DNA of 64,000 bases from Mesorhizobium sp. Root102 (GTDB lineage: Bacteria; Pseudomonadota; Alphaproteobacteria; Rhizobiales; Rhizobiaceae), in assembly GCF_001425625.1 (NCBI RefSeq), contig NZ_LMCP01000034.1:266551-330550 (forward strand), in the 5' to 3' direction. The stretch's first letter is position 1. Every line of letters starts with the position of its first letter. Both the position numbers and the translations under genes were made by a program. Shown here one piece after another: positions 57,470-64,000 of this stretch. The notes under the pieces were generated by a model. The model had not been told where the DNA came from. It saw only the letters and a program-made list of their open reading frames with translations, and ran no database searches.

Positions 57470-59074
57470 TCACTCCGCCACGTCGACCGCGGCAAAATTC
57501 TGCCGTCCGAAGGGGTCGAGCACGTAGTTGAGCACGCTCTTGCGGATCGGGATCGCCACCACCGAATGGGCGATCGGCGCCACCGGCACCTCGACTTTCA
57601 GGATCGCCTGCGCCCTGGCGTAGATGTCGGCGCGGTGCTTCGCATCAGCGGCGACGCGGCCGTCCTGCAGAAGCTTCTCGAAGGCCGGATCGCACCAGCG
57701 CGAGCGGTTGGAGCCGCCCTTCACGCCGTCGCAGGAGAGCAGGTAGCTCAGCATGTTGTCGGGGTCGCCATTGTCGCTGCTGCCGCCGAGCAGGTAGGCG
57801 TCCTGTTCGCCCGAGGCGGTGCGCTTGAGATATTCGCCCCACTCGAAGCTGACGATCTCGGCCTTGACGCCGACTTTTGCCCAGTCGGCCTGGATCATCT
57901 CGGCCATGCGCTTGGCATTGGGATTGTAGGGCCGCGACACCGGCATCGCCCACAGGCTGATTTTCAGGTCGCTTTCGTGGCCGGCTTCCTTCAGCAGTTT
58001 CTTCGCGCCATCCGGATCATAGTCGATGCCGGCGTCGGTGACGGCGCCGATCTGTGCCGGCGGCACGACGCTGCCGGCCACTGTGCCGGCGCCGGCATAG
58101 ACGGCGTCGACGATCGCCTTGCGGTCGATGGCCTTGGCCAGCGCCATGCGCACGCGCACGTCGCCGAGCGGCTGGTGTTCGACATTGAAGCCGAGAATGC
58201 CGATGTTCTGGCCCTTGAGGTCGAGCACGGTGATGTCGGGATCGGTGCGCAAATCGGCGACGGCACTGGGCGGCGGCGGGGCGGCGACCTGGCATTCATT
58301 GGCCTTGAGGCGCTCGACGCGGGTGGTCGGCTCGGGCGTGATGGAGAAGACAAGCGTGTCGATCTTCGGCGCGCCGCGCCAGTAATCCTTATTGGCGGCG
58401 TAGCGGATCTGGCTGTCGGGGACATAGGCCTGCAGCACGAACGGGCCGGTACCGACGGGTTCCGAGTCGATCAGTTCCGGCGTGCCGGCGGCGACCATCT
58501 TTTCGGTCTGCTCCAGCGACAGGATGGAGAGATAGTCGAGGGCGATGCCGGGCAGGAAGGTGACGTTGGCCGCCGTCAGCGTGAAGCGCACGGTGTAGTC
58601 GTTGACCTTGTCTATCTTGTCGATCAGCGTGCCCATGCCCAGCGCATTGAAGTACTCGTAAGCACCGCCGCCGAGCTTGTGGTAGGGATTGTTGGCGTCG
58701 CGCTGGCGGTTGAAGGTGTAGAGCACGTCGTCGGCGTTGAGATCCCGCGAGGGCGTGAAATGGTCGTTCGACTGGAATTTCACGCCGTGCCTGAGATGGA
58801 ACGTGTAGGTCTTGCCGTCGGCCGAGACCTCCCAGCTTTCGGCCAGCGCCGGGCCGACCTCGGTTGTGCCGGGCTTGAACTCGACCAGCCGGTTGAAGAT
58901 CGTCTTGGCGGCGGCATCCATGGTGGAATCGGCGGTGCCGATCGCCGGGTTGAAGGTCTCGGGGTTGGCTTCCGAGCAATAGACCAGGGTTTTGGCATAA
59001 GCCTGCCCGCCGAGAAGGGCGGATGAGGCCAGCAGGGACGAGGTAAGCACTGCGCGCAGAACGGTGGATTTCAT
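57470..59074 (-). CDS. Dipeptide/oligopeptide ABC transporter substrate-binding protein (SBP family 5)
   Basis: The 534-aa protein has a signal peptide (MKSTVLRAVLTSSLLASSAL, cleaved near QAYAK). The mature part starts LVYCSEANPETFNPAIGT and carries the family 5 motif KTYTFHLRHGVKFQSNDHFTPSRDLNADDVLYTFNR near 92-127. It is DppA-like and would deliver small peptides to a permease. No permease or ATPase gene for it lies in the window; it is an orphan binder lying between the hydrolase and oxidoreductase genes. It must rely on channels encoded elsewhere. Confidence 0.93.
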   Translation of the reverse strand: MKSTVLRAVLTSSLLASSALLGGQAYAKTLVYCSEANPETFNPAIGTADSTMDAAAKTIFNRLVEFKPGTTEVGPALAESWEVSADGKTYTFHLRHGVKFQSNDHFTPSRDLNADDVLYTFNRQRDANNPYHKLGGGAYEYFNALGMGTLIDKIDKVNDYTVRFTLTAANVTFLPGIALDYLSILSLEQTEKMVAAGTPELIDSEPVGTGPFVLQAYVPDSQIRYAANKDYWRGAPKIDTLVFSITPEPTTRVERLKANECQVAAPPPPSAVADLRTDPDITVLDLKGQNIGILGFNVEHQPLGDVRVRMALAKAIDRKAIVDAVYAGAGTVAGSVVPPAQIGAVTDAGIDYDPDGAKKLLKEAGHESDLKISLWAMPVSRPYNPNAKRMAEMIQADWAKVGVKAEIVSFEWGEYLKRTASGEQDAYLLGGSSDNGDPDNMLSYLLSCDGVKGGSNRSRWCDPAFEKLLQDGRVAADAKHRADIYARAQAILKVEVPVAPIAHSVVAIPIRKSVLNYVLDPFGRQNFAAVDVAE

Positions 59075-59129
59075 CGCAAACGCTCCTGATGACACTTTAT
59101 GGGTTGAGAGAAGGGCAGGCCGGTGAACT

Positions 59130-60263
59130 TCATGGCGTCGCCGCCGCGGCGAGGAAACGGTCAGGCGCCAGCGCCGCCGTGGTGACGCCGCGCGCTGTGA
59201 GATCGTCCGGCAGGGGTTGGCCGTGCAGCAGCGCCGAACCCAGCCGCGCCAGCGTCAGCGAGACCTGGAAACCGTAGCCGCCCTGGCCGCCGAGCCAGAA
59301 GAAGCCGGGCAGGCGCGGGTCGAAGCCGACGACCGGTGTGCGGTCGGGCGAAAAGGTGCGCAGGCCCGCCCAGGGCGTCGACGGACGGCCGATGCGCAGC
59401 GACGTCGCCTGTTCGATGCGGTCGACGGCGATGGCGACGTCGATGTCTTCCGGATACGCGTCGCAGGGCTCGGAATCGGTCTCGTCGGCGAGCGAGCCGA
59501 TCAGCCTGCCGGCATCCGGCTTGAAGTAGAACTGTTCGTGCAGGTCAACCACCAGCGGCCAGGCGCTGATGTCGGTCCCGGCGGGCGGATCTAACAGGAA
59601 GGCGGTGCGGCGCTTCGGCCGGAAGCCGAGACCGGAGAGACCGGCCAGCCCGGCGACGGCATCGACCCAGGCGCCGGAGCCGTTGACGACGATATCGGCC
59701 TGGTAGGCACCGGCATTGGTCGCGACGCGAAAGCCGTTTGCGATGCGGGAAATCTCCAGCACTTCCTCGCTGGTGCGGATGACGCCGCCGCCGGCCTTCA
59801 GCGCCGAGGCTGAAGCCGCAAGCATCTTTCCCGTGTCGACATCCAGCGCGCCGGGTTCATGCACGCCGCCGCAGGTGGTTGCCGTGGCGATGACCGGCAC
59901 CAGCGCGGTGACTTCCGTGGCCGACAGGCGCCGAACGCTGGGCACCAGCGCCTGCATCTCGGCCGCCATGCGGTCGACGGCTGCACTGTCTTCGACGCCG
60001 CCGACATGCAGCGCGCCACGCCGGTGGGCGGCGAAGCCGCCATCGATGATCGCCTGCCGGCTGGCCAGTGACAGCGCCCGCACCAGCGCATTGCCGTAGG
60101 TTTCGGAAAACAGTGCCGCCGAGCGGCCGCTGGCGTGGTAGCCGAGTTGCGGCTCGCGCTCGAGCACGGTGACCTCGGCCCAGGGCTGCACGGCTGCCGC
60201 CAGCGAGAGGCCGGCAATGCCGCCGCCGATGACGACGATTTTCTGGGGGGACTTCGATTGCAT
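59130..60263 (-). CDS. FAD-dependent oxidoreductase (D-amino-acid/glycine oxidase family)
   Basis: The 377-aa protein has an N-terminal dinucleotide fold IVVIGGGIAGLSLAAAVQPWAEVTVLEREPQLGYHASGRSAALFSE (about 9-54) and the C-terminal GGQGGYGFQVSLTLARLGSALL, both typical of the DadA/DAO/ThiO group. It oxidises an amino acid, probably of D-form, with FAD. It starts a leftward set with the peptide-binding protein and serine hydrolase and is divergent from the XRE-cupin gene. The ATG at 60263 is the only good start. Confidence 0.9.
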   Translation of the reverse strand: MQSKSPQKIVVIGGGIAGLSLAAAVQPWAEVTVLEREPQLGYHASGRSAALFSETYGNALVRALSLASRQAIIDGGFAAHRRGALHVGGVEDSAAVDRMAAEMQALVPSVRRLSATEVTALVPVIATATTCGGVHEPGALDVDTGKMLAASASALKAGGGVIRTSEEVLEISRIANGFRVATNAGAYQADIVVNGSGAWVDAVAGLAGLSGLGFRPKRRTAFLLDPPAGTDISAWPLVVDLHEQFYFKPDAGRLIGSLADETDSEPCDAYPEDIDVAIAVDRIEQATSLRIGRPSTPWAGLRTFSPDRTPVVGFDPRLPGFFWLGGQGGYGFQVSLTLARLGSALLHGQPLPDDLTARGVTTAALAPDRFLAAAATP

Positions 60264-60301
60264 CCACTAGGGGTAGAAATAATTTCGCATCCAGTCAATA
60301 T

Positions 60302-60337
60302 TTAGCGTATAAGAAAATAGTTAGCGTTGTTGATAGC
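60302..60337. promoter_or_regulatory. Direct repeats between FAD oxidoreductase and XRE-cupin genes
   Basis: TTAGCGT occurs at 60302-60308 and again at 60321-60327, with a looser ATAGCG at about 60333. The spacing of 19 bp puts the two on nearly the same helix face. The AT-rich gap is a natural place for XRE-cupin regulator sites. Confidence 0.35.
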
Positions 60338-60387
60338 GGCAGGGAGTTCGACTACCTAGGAATGACAGGCGGCGTGATCGCCGCGCC

Positions 60388-61017
60388 ATGGAGCTGACGA
60401 TGTCGGAGCAACCGAACCTCGGTGATTGCCTGCGCGGCCTCAGGAAAACGCATGGCTGGACCTTGCAGGAGGTCAGCACGCTCACAGGCGTTGCGGTCTC
60501 GACGCTATCCAAGGTCGAGAACGACCAGATGTCGCTGAGCTACGACAAGCTGCTGCAGATCTGCGAAGGGCTGGGCATCCATGTCACCGAGTTGCTCAAC
60601 GGCGACCGTAAGCAGCCGTCAGCGCGCACCCGTCGCTCGGTGACCTCGCAGTCCAACACGCTGCGCCAGCTGACCCGCAACTACGACTACCGCTATCTGG
60701 CCACCGATCTGGTGCGCAAGCGCATGGTGCCGATCCACGCCTATGCGCGCGCCCGCACACCGCAGGAGTTCGGCCCACTGACCAAGCATGCCGGCGAGGA
60801 ATTCCTGATCGTGCTCAAGGGCGAGATCGAGCTGCACACCGACCAGTACGCGCCGGTGCGGCTGAAACAGGGCGAAAGCGTCTACATCGATTCCACCATG
60901 GGCCATGCCTACCTCTCGGTCGGCGAGGGCGACGCCGAGATGCTGTGCGTCTGCTCCGGCGACGAGCCGGATATGGAAGGCACGCTGCTGAGCGTGCTGG
61001 AGACGGTGGAGGGGTAG
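60388..61017 (+). CDS. XRE family regulator with cupin sensor domain
   Basis: The 209-aa protein has a helix-turn-helix (about 15-70; RKTHGWTLQEVSTLTGVAVSTLSKVENDQMSLSYDKLLQICEGLGI) and a C-terminal cupin (about 125-195; GEEFLIVLKGEIELHTDQYAPVRLKQGESVYIDSTMGHAYLS). Regulators of this type control amine and amino-acid catabolism in Proteobacteria. ATG 60388 is used here; MSEQ at 60400 is possible. It is divergent from the FAD oxidoreductase set and is its likely regulator. Confidence 0.9.
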   Translation: MELTMSEQPNLGDCLRGLRKTHGWTLQEVSTLTGVAVSTLSKVENDQMSLSYDKLLQICEGLGIHVTELLNGDRKQPSARTRRSVTSQSNTLRQLTRNYDYRYLATDLVRKRMVPIHAYARARTPQEFGPLTKHAGEEFLIVLKGEIELHTDQYAPVRLKQGESVYIDSTMGHAYLSVGEGDAEMLCVCSGDEPDMEGTLLSVLETVEG

Positions 61018-61029
61018 GGGCGAGCCGAT

Positions 61030-61929
61030 CTAGACCGGCGGCCTTTCTCCGGCATCGAGCAGCCATTGCCGCACGGCTTGTGTCGGTTCTGGATGCCGCT
61101 GCTTTCTCGGCATCACGACATAGAAATCCTGCGTGCCGCGCATTTCGCCGCTGACGGGCTGAACCAGGCGGCCAGCGGCGAGGTCGGCGGCGACGAGAAA
61201 GCGGCTGGCCAGCGCAATGCCCTGGCCGGCGACGGCTGCGTCGATGGCCAGGCCCGTCTGGTTGAAGCGCATGCGTTTCAGCTCGGTCTTCATCTTCAGG
61301 CCGACCGCCTTTTCCATGAATTCCGGCCACAGATTGTGCGCATCGTGCAGCAGCACGTGGTGCTGGATTTCAGCCGCGGCGATTTCATTGGCGCCGTGCG
61401 GCAGCAGGGCAGGGCTGCAGACGGCGATGATCTGCTGGGCAAACAACAGGTCGACGACCAGGCCGGCGCCGAAGGGCGGGCGGCCCTGGCGCACCGCGAT
61501 GTCGACACCGTCGGCCTGAAAGCTCGACAGGCTTTCGCTGGCCAGGACGCGCAGATCTACCAGCGGATTGTCCGTCACAAAATCCTGCAGCCTGGGGATC
61601 AGCCATTTGGTGGCGAAGGTCGGCGTCACGCTGATCGTCAGCCGCGCCGGCTGGGGACGAAGCAGCAGCGTCGCCTCCGAGATCAGGTCGAAGGCGCGGC
61701 GGATGTTGGGGACATAGGCGCGGCCCTCATCGGTCAGCGCCAGGCCGCGTGGCAGCCGCTCGAACAGTTTTGTGCCGAGATCAGCCTCCAGCCCGCGAAT
61801 GTGCTGGGCCACCGCCCCTTGCGTGACGTTGAGTTCTTCGGCCGCGATGCGGAAGTTGAGATGACGCGCCGAGGCCTCGAAGGCGCGCAGCGCATTCAAC
61901 GGCGGCAGGTTAAGGAAGGCTTCGGGCAT
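61030..61929 (-). CDS. LysR family regulator, GcvA-like
   Basis: The 299-aa protein opens LNLPPLNALRAFEASARHLNFRIAAEELNVTQGAVAQHIRGLEADLGTKLFERLPRGLALTDEG, the GcvA-type DNA-binding domain (about 6-70). The effector domain includes TFATKWLIPRLQDFVTDNPLVDLRVLASESLSSFQADGVDIAVRQG. It is divergent from the SDR gene at 62057 with a 127-bp gap and probably activates that gene and the following one. It is convergent with the XRE-cupin gene, the stops being 12 bp apart. Confidence 0.93.
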   Translation of the reverse strand: MPEAFLNLPPLNALRAFEASARHLNFRIAAEELNVTQGAVAQHIRGLEADLGTKLFERLPRGLALTDEGRAYVPNIRRAFDLISEATLLLRPQPARLTISVTPTFATKWLIPRLQDFVTDNPLVDLRVLASESLSSFQADGVDIAVRQGRPPFGAGLVVDLLFAQQIIAVCSPALLPHGANEIAAAEIQHHVLLHDAHNLWPEFMEKAVGLKMKTELKRMRFNQTGLAIDAAVAGQGIALASRFLVAADLAAGRLVQPVSGEMRGTQDFYVVMPRKQRHPEPTQAVRQWLLDAGERPPV

Positions 61930-62056
61930 GCAGGAGTTTTTCTACAGGTTGATTTCAGGCATTCTGGTTCGAACCCGAGGAGAAAACCAGCTATATCAAC
62001 GCTCAACTCCCGAAAACACCGCTTGCGGTGCCCGCCAACCCTGAGAGGAAAATCCA

Positions 62057-62761
62057 ATGAGTGTAGAAAAAGTAGCTGTGGTCGTGGCCGGCGGCAGCGG
62101 CATGGGTGCGGCGGCGGCGAAGCGGCTGGCGGCGGATGGCTTCAAGGTTGCCATCCTGTCTTCCTCGGGCAAGGGCGAGGCGCTGGCCAAGGAACTGGGC
62201 GGCCTCGGCGTCACCGGCTCCAACCAGTCGAACGACGATTTGCAGCGCCTGGTCGACCTCACGCTCGAGCGCTATGGCCGCATCGACGTGCTGGTCAACA
62301 GCGGCGGCCACGGCCCGCGCGCGCCGATCCTGGAAATCACCGACGAGCAATGGCACACCGGCATGGACGTCTATCTGCTCAACGTCATCCGGCCGGTACG
62401 CATCGTGGCGCCGCAGATGGTCAAGCAGAAGGGCGGCGCCATCATCAACATCTCGACGGCCTGGGTGGTCGAGCCGAGCCCGATGTTCCCGACCTCGGCC
62501 GTGTTCCGCGCCGGCCTGGCCGCCTACACCAAGATCTTCGCCAACACCTATGCAGCCGACAATGTGCGCATGAACAACGTGCTGCCCGGCTGGATCGACA
62601 GCCTGCCAGCCACCGAGGAGCGCCGCGACAGCGTGCCGATGCAGCGCTACGGCACGTCGGAAGAGATCGCCGCGACCATCGCCTTCCTGGCGTCGGAAGG
62701 CGCCGGCTACATCACCGGCCAGAACATTCGTGTCGACGGGGGCATCATCCGCGCTATTTGA
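62057..62761 (+). CDS. SDR-fold protein lacking the catalytic Tyr/Lys pair
   Basis: The 234-aa protein has a dinucleotide-binding start VAVVVAGGSGMGAAAAKRLA, the partial NSGG motif and Ser133 (NISTAW). At the usual YxxxK position it reads SAVFR (147-151), so the catalytic Tyr is Ser and the Lys is Arg. The rest of the fold, including DNVRMNNVLPGW and GQNIRVDGG, is normal. It may be a non-standard reductase, an epimerase or an NAD-binding partner. It precedes the Gfo/Idh/MocA gene by 50 bp. Confidence 0.85.
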   Translation: MSVEKVAVVVAGGSGMGAAAAKRLAADGFKVAILSSSGKGEALAKELGGLGVTGSNQSNDDLQRLVDLTLERYGRIDVLVNSGGHGPRAPILEITDEQWHTGMDVYLLNVIRPVRIVAPQMVKQKGGAIINISTAWVVEPSPMFPTSAVFRAGLAAYTKIFANTYAADNVRMNNVLPGWIDSLPATEERRDSVPMQRYGTSEEIAATIAFLASEGAGYITGQNIRVDGGIIRAI

Positions 62762-62811
62762 GGGCGTCGGCCGGGAGGTCGATTCTGACCTCTCGGCCCA
62801 AGGAGCAAAAA

Positions 62812-63870
62812 ATGCGGCTTTTGATACTCGGCACCGGTTGGATGGCGCAGGAACATGCCCGTCGATTCGCCGCCATCGAGGGCGTCGACATTGTCGGTGC
62901 TGTCGATGTCGATCCGGCACGGGTTGGCGAATTCGCCGACAGCTTCAACATTCCCAACCGCTTCACCGCGCTGGAGGAGGCGCTGAACTGGGGTGAATTC
63001 GACGCGGTGGCCAATGTCACGCCGGATCGCATCCACCACCCGACCACCATGTCGCTGATCGCCGCCGGCAAGCCGGTGCTGTGCGAAAAGCCGCTGGCCG
63101 AAAACTTCGGCAAGGCCACCGAAATGGCCGATGCCGCCGAGGCCGCCGGCATCGTCAACATGGTGAACCTCACCTATCGCAATGTCGCCGCGCTGCAGAA
63201 GGCCCGCCAGATGGTGCAGGCGGGCGAAATCGGCACGGTCAGGCATGTCGAAGCGTCCTATCTGCAAAGCTGGCTGGTGTCGAAGTTCTGGGGCGACTGG
63301 CGCACCGATCCGAAATGGCTCTGGCGCCTGTCGCGCGGCCACGGCTCCAACGGCGTGCTCGGCGATGTCGGCATCCACATCCTCGACTTCGCCAGCTATG
63401 GTGCGGCGCTCGACATCGACCATGTCTTCTGCCGGCTGCGCGCCTTCGACAAGGCGCCCGGCAACCGCATCGGCGACTACGGGCTCGACGCCAATGACAG
63501 CTTCGCCATGACGCTGGATTTTTCCAACGGCGCCTTCGGCGTGGTGCATGCCAGCCGCTGGGCCACGGGCCATCTCAACGAGCTGCGTCTGCGCATCTAT
63601 GGCGAAAGAGGCGGCATCGAAGTGGTGCACAATCTCGACGGCTCGGCGCTCAAGGCCTGCGTCGGTGACAATGTCGAGAACGCCAAATGGGAAGAGCTCG
63701 AGGCCGGCACGGTGGCAACCAACTACCAGCGCTTTGTCGATGCGGTGCGAACCGGTGTGCAGGCCGAACCGTCCTTCCGCCACGCCGCCGAATTGCAGAA
63801 GGTGCTGGATCTGGCAGCGGTGTCGGATGAGAAGCGCGCGGAGCTGCGGGCGAGTGCGGATACGCAGTAG
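62812..63870 (+). CDS. Gfo/Idh/MocA family oxidoreductase
   Basis: The 352-aa protein has the N-terminal Rossmann motif LLILGTGWMAQEHARRFAAIEGVDIVGAVDVDPARV and the family signature VLCEKPLAENFGKATEMADAAEAAGIVNMVNLTYRN (about 86-121). The second domain includes HIDRD-like DVGIHILDFASYG near 184-196. It is a typical NAD(P)-dependent sugar or inositol dehydrogenase. An AAGGAGCA site precedes the ATG. It follows the SDR gene and faces the LysR regulator upstream, so the set is likely a small inducible catabolic pathway. Confidence 0.93.
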   Translation: MRLLILGTGWMAQEHARRFAAIEGVDIVGAVDVDPARVGEFADSFNIPNRFTALEEALNWGEFDAVANVTPDRIHHPTTMSLIAAGKPVLCEKPLAENFGKATEMADAAEAAGIVNMVNLTYRNVAALQKARQMVQAGEIGTVRHVEASYLQSWLVSKFWGDWRTDPKWLWRLSRGHGSNGVLGDVGIHILDFASYGAALDIDHVFCRLRAFDKAPGNRIGDYGLDANDSFAMTLDFSNGAFGVVHASRWATGHLNELRLRIYGERGGIEVVHNLDGSALKACVGDNVENAKWEELEAGTVATNYQRFVDAVRTGVQAEPSFRHAAELQKVLDLAAVSDEKRAELRASADTQ

Positions 63871-63925
63871 TTCCTCGACCCGCGAAGGCTTTGAATGCCA
63901 TGTCGGTGCAAAACCTGCCCCGTCC

Positions 63926-64000
63926 TCAGTGCCCTGGCACTTGATCCGCATCCGTCAACGTCTGCAGAAACGCAACGATGTCGTCGATCTCGGGGTCGCT
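63926..64000 (-). CDS. C-terminal end of a probable c-type cytochrome (cut by window edge)
   Basis: The last 24 codons of a leftward gene read SDPEIDDIVAFLQTLTDADQ then VPGH. The DIVAFLQTLTD helix is the usual C-terminal helix of cytochrome c domains and of MauG/cytochrome c peroxidase-type diheme proteins. The heme motifs lie outside the window, so this is a guess from the tail alone. Confidence 0.5.
   Translation of the reverse strand, partial: SDPEIDDIVAFLQTLTDADQVPGH

Noticed and set aside
57566..59026. A 486-codon frame antisense to the dipeptide-binding protein gene
   Set aside because: The opposite strand encodes a clear family 5 binding protein with signal peptide; the antisense product has no features.
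61066..63870. A 934-codon frame spanning the LysR, SDR and Gfo/Idh region on the plus strand
   Set aside because: Only its last part (62812-63870) is a real gene. The rest is antisense to LysR or out of frame with the SDR gene.
1..64000. CRISPR arrays, tRNA or rRNA genes, prophage or intact insertion sequences
   Set aside because: No regularly spaced repeats, cloverleaf-like segments, ribosomal sequences, transposases, integrases or phage structural genes were seen. The short repeats found are isolated or paired and not array-like.

Overview
The window looks like a chromosomal stretch of a GC-rich alphaproteobacterium of the rhizobial type, most likely Mesorhizobium or a close relative. This is inferred, not searched. 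The supports are the dense GC-rich coding, the GTTC-N7-GTTC type LexA box in front of dinB, the many ABC-type sugar and peptide uptake genes, an ECF41 sigma factor paired with a carboxymuconolactone decarboxylase, and a family of short inverted repeats between genes. No tRNA, rRNA, CRISPR array, prophage or intact insertion sequence was recognised.

Layout. 0-4 kb: the N-terminus of a molybdenum-hydroxylase 2Fe-2S subunit with a divergent TetR regulator and a perfect palindrome between them, a bestrophin-like channel, and the decarboxylase/ECF41 pair. 4-12.3 kb: alcohol dehydrogenase, DUF899 protein, a TPR/winged-helix regulator whose start lies in a duplicated sequence, a beta-propeller protein, aldo/keto reductase, a DUF559 nuclease-like gene bracketed by inverted repeats, and an orphan HerA-like ATPase. 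12.5-20.1 kb: N-formylglutamate amidohydrolase, a complete molybdenum hydroxylase operon (FAD, 2Fe-2S and molybdopterin subunits plus a MoaD-like protein), a methyltransferase, and a SARP/BTAD regulator fused to an alpha/beta hydrolase. 20.2-23.7 kb: two hydrolases and a DUF302 protein divergent from an AraC regulator. 23.7-26.2 kb: two decayed copies of the 3' end of a sugar permease gene around two secreted-protein genes. 26.2-35.4 kb: a probable pentitol catabolic operon (AraC, binding protein, ATPase, permease, dehydrogenase, FGGY kinase, bicupin).

35.4-48.4 kb: SOS-controlled dinB, two HxlR regulators with divergent targets, a reductase and hydrolases, a second ECF sigma factor with an extra C-terminal domain, and an alkylation-damage repair group (Ada, Ogt, 2OG-Fe(II) oxygenase). 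48.6-54.9 kb: a PAS-PAS-GGDEF-EAL protein, a BKACE-family enzyme, and a hydroxycinnamate pathway segment (acyl-CoA ligase, hydratase/lyase, MarR regulator with twin operators). 55-64 kb: a Fic protein with its own palindromic control region, a D-amino-acid/peptide group (serine hydrolase, dipeptide-type binding protein, FAD amino-acid oxidoreductase, XRE-cupin regulator), a LysR regulator divergent from an SDR/Gfo-Idh pair, and the C-terminal end of a probable c-type cytochrome.

The overall picture is a set of catabolic and stress modules, each with a local regulator, typical of a soil organism. The least expected items are the SARP-hydrolase fusion, the start codon placed inside a duplicated control sequence at 6.59 kb, the permease relics around the 24.1-25.4 kb gene pair, the SDR without its catalytic Tyr/Lys, and the Fic control region.
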